The notes under the pieces were generated by a model. The model saw only the letters and a program-made list of their open reading frames with translations, searched no databases and was not told the origin of the DNA. From NCBI RefSeq assembly GCF_003234815.2, contig NZ_CP126279.1, positions 2,914,001 through 2,978,000 of the forward strand: a stretch of DNA of 64,000 nt, written 5' to 3'. The number at the start of each line of letters is the position of its first letter. The stretch's first letter is position 1. The position numbers and the translations under genes are program-made. Shown one piece after another: positions 59,945-64,000 of the stretch. The stretch is from Curtobacterium sp. MCBD17_035 (lineage in GTDB: Bacteria; Actinomycetota; Actinomycetes; Actinomycetales; Microbacteriaceae).

Positions 59945-60864
59945 TTCTCACCACTTCCGATCGACAGCCGGCCGAAGAACCGCTGCAGGATGAAGAGACT
60001 GATCGCCGGCACGAGCGACAGCAGGACGGCACCCGCGAAGTTCTCGCCGTAGTTCGCGCTGTGCTCCCCGAACGTCGACGCGAGCGCCACCGGCGCGAGC
60101 TGCTTCGAGTCGTCGGTGACGACCAGCAGCGGCCACAGGTACGAGGTCCACTGCGCGAGGAAGATGAGCAGGGCGGAGTTCGTCAGCGCCGGACCGGACA
60201 TCCGGAGGTACAACGAGAAGAGGATCTTCGGCTCGCTCGCGCCGTCGAGCATGGCGGCTTCTCGGTAGGAAACCGGGATGCCGAGGAACGCCTGCCGGAG
60301 GTTGAAGATGGCCAGGCCGTTCCCGATCCCGGGCAGGATCAGACCGATGAGGCTGTTGCCGAGCCCCCAGTCCGTGAACTGCTGCGCCAGCGGGATGGCG
60401 ATCGCCTCGAAGGGGACCATGAAGCTGATCACGATGACGGCGAAGACGACGTTCCGTCCGCGGAACCGGTACACGGCGAGCGGGTACGCGGCGGCCGCGG
60501 ACACGAGGATCCCGACGACGACGGACGCGATGCACACGATCGCCGAGTTGAGGAGCGCCGTGCCGAAGCCGTCGTGGACGAGCAGCCCGACGTAGTTCTG
60601 CACCGTCACCCGCGAGGGGACGAACAGGCGCCAGGTCAACGGCGACATGGTCGTGAGCACGTCCATGTTCGGCCGGAAGGACCCGATGAGGATCCACAGC
60701 GCCGGGAGCATGAAGACGGCGCTGACGACGATCGCGACGACCGTCAGCACGAAGCGGGTCGTCGACCACCGCCGCCGACGGGGTGCTCCGGGTGACGCGA
60801 CGTCGTCGCTCACGGTCGACGCGACCGCGGCCGGGAGGCCCACCATGCCGCTGTCGGCCGTCAT
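59941..60864 (-). CDS. CUT1 ABC transporter permease (MalG-like)
   Basis: The product has 307 residues. A 34-residue polar leader precedes six helices. VSFMVPFEAIAIPLAQQ-type sequence and the EAA loop VSYREAAMLDGASEPKILFSLYLRMSGPAL are typical, with LQRFFGRLSIGSGEK at the end. The leader contains a 14-mer repeat copy at 60828-60841. It overlaps the upstream permease stop by 4 nt. Together with the partner it imports a nucleoside or related sugar, from operon context. Confidence 0.9.
   Translation of the reverse strand: MTADSGMVGLPAAVASTVSDDVASPGAPRRRRWSTTRFVLTVVAIVVSAVFMLPALWILIGSFRPNMDVLTTMSPLTWRLFVPSRVTVQNYVGLLVHDGFGTALLNSAIVCIASVVVGILVSAAAAYPLAVYRFRGRNVVFAVIVISFMVPFEAIAIPLAQQFTDWGLGNSLIGLILPGIGNGLAIFNLRQAFLGIPVSYREAAMLDGASEPKILFSLYLRMSGPALTNSALLIFLAQWTSYLWPLLVVTDDSKQLAPVALASTFGEHSANYGENFAGAVLLSLVPAISLFILQRFFGRLSIGSGEK
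60828..60841 (-). repeat. Dispersed 14-mer repeat copy 7
   Basis: An exact copy of GGGCCTCCCGGCCG on the minus strand in the leader of the MalG-like permease, encoding Gly-Leu-Pro-Ala-Ala. Confidence 0.6.
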
Positions 60865-61862
60865 GCGTCCTCTCCGTCCTCGCGGAGCAGCCGGAACTGC
60901 AGGACGACGAACACCAGCATGATCACGGTCAGCACGATCACCTCGGCCGAGCCGAGGTTCTGGCTGCCGTACCCGTAGGTGGTCCGGTACGCGTCGAACA
61001 TGAGCAGCGTGGTGCTGTCCTGCGGTCCACCGTTCGTCAGCAGCTGCACGGGGACGAACAGCACGAAGTTCGCGACCGTGTCGGCGACGAGCACGAACAG
61101 CAGCTGTCGACGGAGCATCGGCAGGGTGATCCGCAGGAACGTCCGGACGGGACCGGCGCGGTCGAGCTTGGCCGCTTCGTAGAGCTCGCCCGGGATCGCC
61201 TGGATGCCGGACACCAGGAACATCATCCAGTAGCCGATGCCGATCCAGGACGCGACGATGATGATGCAGGCCAGCGCCTGCCGCGGCGAGGTGAGGAACG
61301 GCTGCGTGCCGCCGCCGATCGCGGTGATCGCAGCGTTGATCGGCCCCTGCGGGTTGAACGCCGCGCCCCAGGCGATGCAGGAGCCGACGATCGGGATCGT
61401 CACCGGCACGACGAGGAGTGTCCGCCAGAGCCCGACGAGCGGGATCCGCTGCGTGAGGAGCACGGCGACGAGGAGCGCGACCACGATCTGCAGCGGGTTG
61501 ATGACGACGTTGAACAGGAGCGTGCGGCCGACCGTCGCCAGGAAGGCCGGATCGCCGAACAGCGACTCGTAGTTGCCGAGTCCGGTGAAGGTCGGGGGGA
61601 TGAGGCCGCCCGGGAACGCCTTGAGCAGGCTGGACCCGACGGCGTCGATCGTCGGGGCGACCCGCAGGACGGCGAGGGCGATGACCGCGGGGGCGAGGAA
61701 TACGATGCCCCAGACGAGCTCGCGTCGTGCGCCCGCGCGGCCGGTGCGGCGCCGAACCGGGACGGGCGTGCCGAAGCGGTTGCGGACCTCCCGGGGTGCG
61801 GTCCGGGGACCGGGGCGGCGCGCGCGGGCCGCCCCGGTCGTGGTGTCGGTGGTCGAGATCAC
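60861..61862 (-). CDS. CUT1 ABC transporter permease (MalF-like)
   Basis: The product has 333 residues. A 47-residue Arg/Pro-rich leader precedes six helices. RTLLVVPVTIPIVGSCIAWGAAFNPQGPINA is the family segment and ELYEAAKLDRAGPVRTFLRITLPML is the EAA loop. It starts 7 bp after the binding-protein stop and overlaps the MalG-like gene by 4 nt. Confidence 0.9.
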   Translation of the reverse strand: MISTTDTTTGAARARRPGPRTAPREVRNRFGTPVPVRRRTGRAGARRELVWGIVFLAPAVIALAVLRVAPTIDAVGSSLLKAFPGGLIPPTFTGLGNYESLFGDPAFLATVGRTLLFNVVINPLQIVVALLVAVLLTQRIPLVGLWRTLLVVPVTIPIVGSCIAWGAAFNPQGPINAAITAIGGGTQPFLTSPRQALACIIIVASWIGIGYWMMFLVSGIQAIPGELYEAAKLDRAGPVRTFLRITLPMLRRQLLFVLVADTVANFVLFVPVQLLTNGGPQDSTTLLMFDAYRTTYGYGSQNLGSAEVIVLTVIMLVFVVLQFRLLREDGEDA

Positions 61863-61869
61863 GGGCGGC

Positions 61870-63213
61870 CTACTTGTACTTCGCCCAGGCGGTCGTCAGC
61901 TTCGCCTTCGCGGCGTCGAGCGCCTGCTTCGGGTCGGCCCCGTTCCGGATGTCCGAGTAGGCCTGGTTGATGATGGACTCGAACTCGATGTAGCCGATCG
62001 TCTTGACGCGCGACACCGCGGTCTGCGACGTCTCGTGGTTTATGATCTTCGCCGCGTCGGCCCCTGCAGCCGACTGGAACACGGGCTTGTCGAAGTAGAG
62101 CTGCTTGCCCTTGACGTTCGCGGCGAGCTCCGGGTTGCTCCGGTAGCGGATGTAGCCCGAGCCGTTGTCGACCGCGAGCCACTTCATGAACACCGCGGTG
62201 GCGTCCTTCTGCTTGCTGAAGGGGTTCATCGCGACGGACCACGAACCGGTCGGCGTCGCGACCTGCTTGCTGTCCGCGAAGGCGGGCATCGGTGCCACGC
62301 CCCAGTGCACCTTCGACGCCTGGAGCTCGGGCAGGAGCCAGGGCCCCTCGACCGAGTACGCCACCTGGCCGGCGAGGAACGCGGGGTCGGTCTGGTCAGC
62401 GGTCATGCCCTTCGGAGCCGCGCCCGAGGCGAAGATCGAGCGGTACCACGTCATCGCCTTCACCCACGCGCTGTTGGTGAAGTCCGGCGTCAGGTTGTCC
62501 GTGCCGTCCGCGCCGACCGAACCTCCGAGCTGGACCGAGAGCGGCTCGAGCTGGTAGTAGCGGTCGAACTGGCCGAACGTCATGCCGTACTGCGCGCCGG
62601 CCTGCTTGGCCTTCAGCGCGTCGGACGCCAGGTCCTGCCAGGTCATCCGGCTGCTCGTGGACGGGGAGGGTGTGGGGAGCCCGGCCTTCGCCAGCAGGTC
62701 CTTGTTGTAGTACAGGAGCTGCGTGGAGTTCGCGATCGGGAGGGCGTACAGCTTGCCCTTCTGGACGCCCGTCTCGTACGACACCTTGTCGAACGACGAC
62801 GAGTACCCGCCGAACTGGGACGTCAGGTCCTCGGCCTCACCGCGGCTGGCCAGCGCGGCGATGCGCGGCTGGTCCGCCCAGTAGAGGTCCGGGTCACCGC
62901 CCTTGTTCGACACGTGCGAGTCGACGGTCGAGTTGAGGGAGTCGAACGGCACGGTCTGCCACTTGATCGTGATGTTCGGGTGTGCCTTCTCGAACGCGTC
63001 GACGACCGGCTGCATGTTGTCCGGGGACTTGAGGCTGAGGATGCTGAGCACCTTGACGGTGGTCTTCGGGTCCTTCGACGGGATGGACCAGCTCCCCGAG
63101 GAGGATGCGGCACCCCCGCCGCTCGAGCATCCGGTCAGGGCGAGTGCGCCGGCGATGACGCCGGCGGCGGTGACGAGCAGCCGACGACGGCCGTGGTGGA
63201 CGTGTGATCGCAT
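61870..63213 (-). CDS. Substrate-binding lipoprotein of the nucleoside operon (SBP_bac_1 type)
   Basis: The product has 447 residues. The N-terminus has RRRLL, a hydrophobic segment and lipobox LALTGC (Cys29). The mature domain fits SBP_bac_1: NMQPVVDAFEKAHPNITIKWQTVPFDSLNSTVDSHVSNKGGDPDLYWAD, LYALPIANSTQLLYYNKDLLAKAGLPTP and GTWS-like VATPTGSWSVAMNPFSKQKDA. ATG 63213 has GGAGGG at ideal spacing; ATG 63225 in frame is less likely. The ligand is inferred to be a ribonucleoside. Confidence 0.92.
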   Translation of the reverse strand: MRSHVHHGRRRLLVTAAGVIAGALALTGCSSGGGAASSSGSWSIPSKDPKTTVKVLSILSLKSPDNMQPVVDAFEKAHPNITIKWQTVPFDSLNSTVDSHVSNKGGDPDLYWADQPRIAALASRGEAEDLTSQFGGYSSSFDKVSYETGVQKGKLYALPIANSTQLLYYNKDLLAKAGLPTPSPSTSSRMTWQDLASDALKAKQAGAQYGMTFGQFDRYYQLEPLSVQLGGSVGADGTDNLTPDFTNSAWVKAMTWYRSIFASGAAPKGMTADQTDPAFLAGQVAYSVEGPWLLPELQASKVHWGVAPMPAFADSKQVATPTGSWSVAMNPFSKQKDATAVFMKWLAVDNGSGYIRYRSNPELAANVKGKQLYFDKPVFQSAAGADAAKIINHETSQTAVSRVKTIGYIEFESIINQAYSDIRNGADPKQALDAAKAKLTTAWAKYK

Positions 63214-63329
63214 TGGTCCCTCCATTGGGTGTGCGGATCGTGGGTACGGTGAACGGCCCGGCGCCCGGGGCGGGCGACGGTTGTGGCGGGCAGCGGGCGG
63301 AGCGGGTGCCGGTCGGGCGCTCCGACGGC

Positions 63330-64000
63330 TCAGAGGTCGGCGATGCGCCCCAGGAAGTGGTCGGTGAACGCGGCGACGTCGACCTCCGTCGCGATCCTGC
63401 AGTTCGGCGCGGGTGCGTCCGGCCCGTGCCCGAGGTCGGTGACGAGCACGCCGCGCGCGAGTCCGTCGCCGGTGACAACGTCGACCGCGGCGTCGACCCA
63501 GGTGAGGAACTCGGGGTGCGTCAGCGCCGCGACGGCGAGCGGGTCGTGCATCGCGCACGAATCGCGGTTGCGCGGGTCGCCCGGGTCGCGCTCGGCGATG
63601 TGGTCGATCCACGCGTTCGTCGATTCGCCCGCGAGGGTGGCGAAGTCGCGGCCCGAGTCGGTGAGACGACGAGCGTCGTCACGGGTGAGTCGGACCTGCA
63701 ACGTGACGTCGAGACCGACCCACCGCTGCGGTGCACCGGAGCGCAGCACGGTCGCGGCGGCCTCCGGGTCCACCCACACGTTGAACTCGCCCGGCATGCT
63801 CCGGTGGGCCATGGTGCCGAGGAACACGCCGCCCATCATCACGATCTCCTTGACCGACGACGCCAGTCGTGGCTCCATCGTGAGAGCGAGCGCGATGTTC
63901 GTCAGCGGCCCGATCGCGCAGATCGTGATCTCGCCCGGGTTCGCCATCACGTGCTCGATGATCCGGTGCGCCGCGTGGCCCGGGTCGGGCTCCAGGCCGA
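63330..64000 (-). CDS. Inosine/uridine-preferring nucleoside hydrolase, 5' end outside the window
   Basis: About 223 C-terminal residues are visible; the frame runs open across the right edge, so the start is not in the window. ITICAIGPLTNIALAL, EIVMMGGVF, FNVWVDPEAAATVLRSG and CAMHDPLAVAAL (with the conserved His-Asp) are typical IU_nuc_hydro segments. It cleaves ribonucleosides to base and ribose, which ribokinase then phosphorylates. It lies 116 bp upstream of the binding-protein gene. Confidence 0.93.
   Translation of the reverse strand, partial: GLEPDPGHAAHRIIEHVMANPGEITICAIGPLTNIALALTMEPRLASSVKEIVMMGGVFLGTMAHRSMPGEFNVWVDPEAAATVLRSGAPQRWVGLDVTLQVRLTRDDARRLTDSGRDFATLAGESTNAWIDHIAERDPGDPRNRDSCAMHDPLAVAALTHPEFLTWVDAAVDVVTGDGLARGVLVTDLGHGPDAPAPNCRIATEVDVAAFTDHFLGRIADL

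Overview
The window is very GC-rich (roughly 70% by eye), uses many GTG starts and tight ATGA/GTGA gene overlaps, and carries actinobacterial family genes. These include a maltokinase, a gene order matching the mycobacterial mscL-fmdB-cyclo-ligase-galU-rimJ-membrane protein block, a PIG-V-like mannosyltransferase and a REase_MTES_1575-type C-terminal domain. This points to a chromosome of a plant- or soil-associated Microbacteriaceae; Curtobacterium is my best guess from gene content, not from any search. I found no rRNA genes, CRISPR arrays, insertion sequences, plasmid or phage modules.

Layout. 1-10.1 kb is core or housekeeping: the 5' part of a maltokinase gene, a MaoC-like hydratase, a PIG-V-like glycosyltransferase, a Tat/lipoprotein amidase, a VOC protein, tRNA-Ala(CGC) with a strong terminator, a SepX/GlpR-like membrane protein, RimJ-like acetyltransferase, galU, 5-formyl-THF cyclo-ligase, an FmdB zinc ribbon with a Ser-rich tail, mscL and a CDP-alcohol phosphatidyltransferase. 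10.3-14.6 kb holds a small Pro/Arg-rich protein and a 1254-residue SF1-helicase-like protein whose ATPase motifs and C-terminal nuclease-like domain look catalytically degenerate. 14.7-23.6 kb carries a CitE-like lyase, soxR overlapping a gamma-glutamyltransferase, an aldo-keto reductase, a DUF6766 protein, a quinone oxidoreductase, and a TetR/MFS efflux pair with two operator-like palindromes. 23.7-34.6 kb holds a polar amino acid ABC transporter, a divergent SAH-hydrolase/amidohydrolase/cupin operon, a PrsW-like protein, a type B carboxylesterase and a GH16 glucanase.

34.7-52.5 kb contains a sugar-type MFS transporter, an S9 peptidase, a DUF2267 protein, a sarcosine-oxidase-like enzyme and a mannoside utilisation locus: CUT1 ABC transporter (binding protein plus two permeases), a GH5-like enzyme, GH38 and GH92 alpha-mannosidases and a LacI regulator. 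Two operator palindromes lie in front of the binding-protein gene, one of them between its -35 and -10 boxes. The enzyme set fits high-mannose N-glycan or mannan breakdown. 52.7-56.9 kb is a messy accessory stretch with tiny membrane proteins, decayed gene remnants, a kynureninase and a pseudogene that resembles a fusion of two nearby small genes. 57-64 kb has nadE and a ribonucleoside operon (nucleoside hydrolase, CUT1 ABC transporter, ribokinase, LacI regulator) that runs off the right edge.

Two short repeat families are scattered through the window. One is a near-perfect 19-25 bp stem hairpin, seen three times downstream of genes with a compensatory base change. The other is an exact 14-mer (GGGCCTCCCGGCCG), seen seven times; it and its close variants often fall inside coding regions and encode an Arg-Ala-Ser-Arg-Pro-like peptide.
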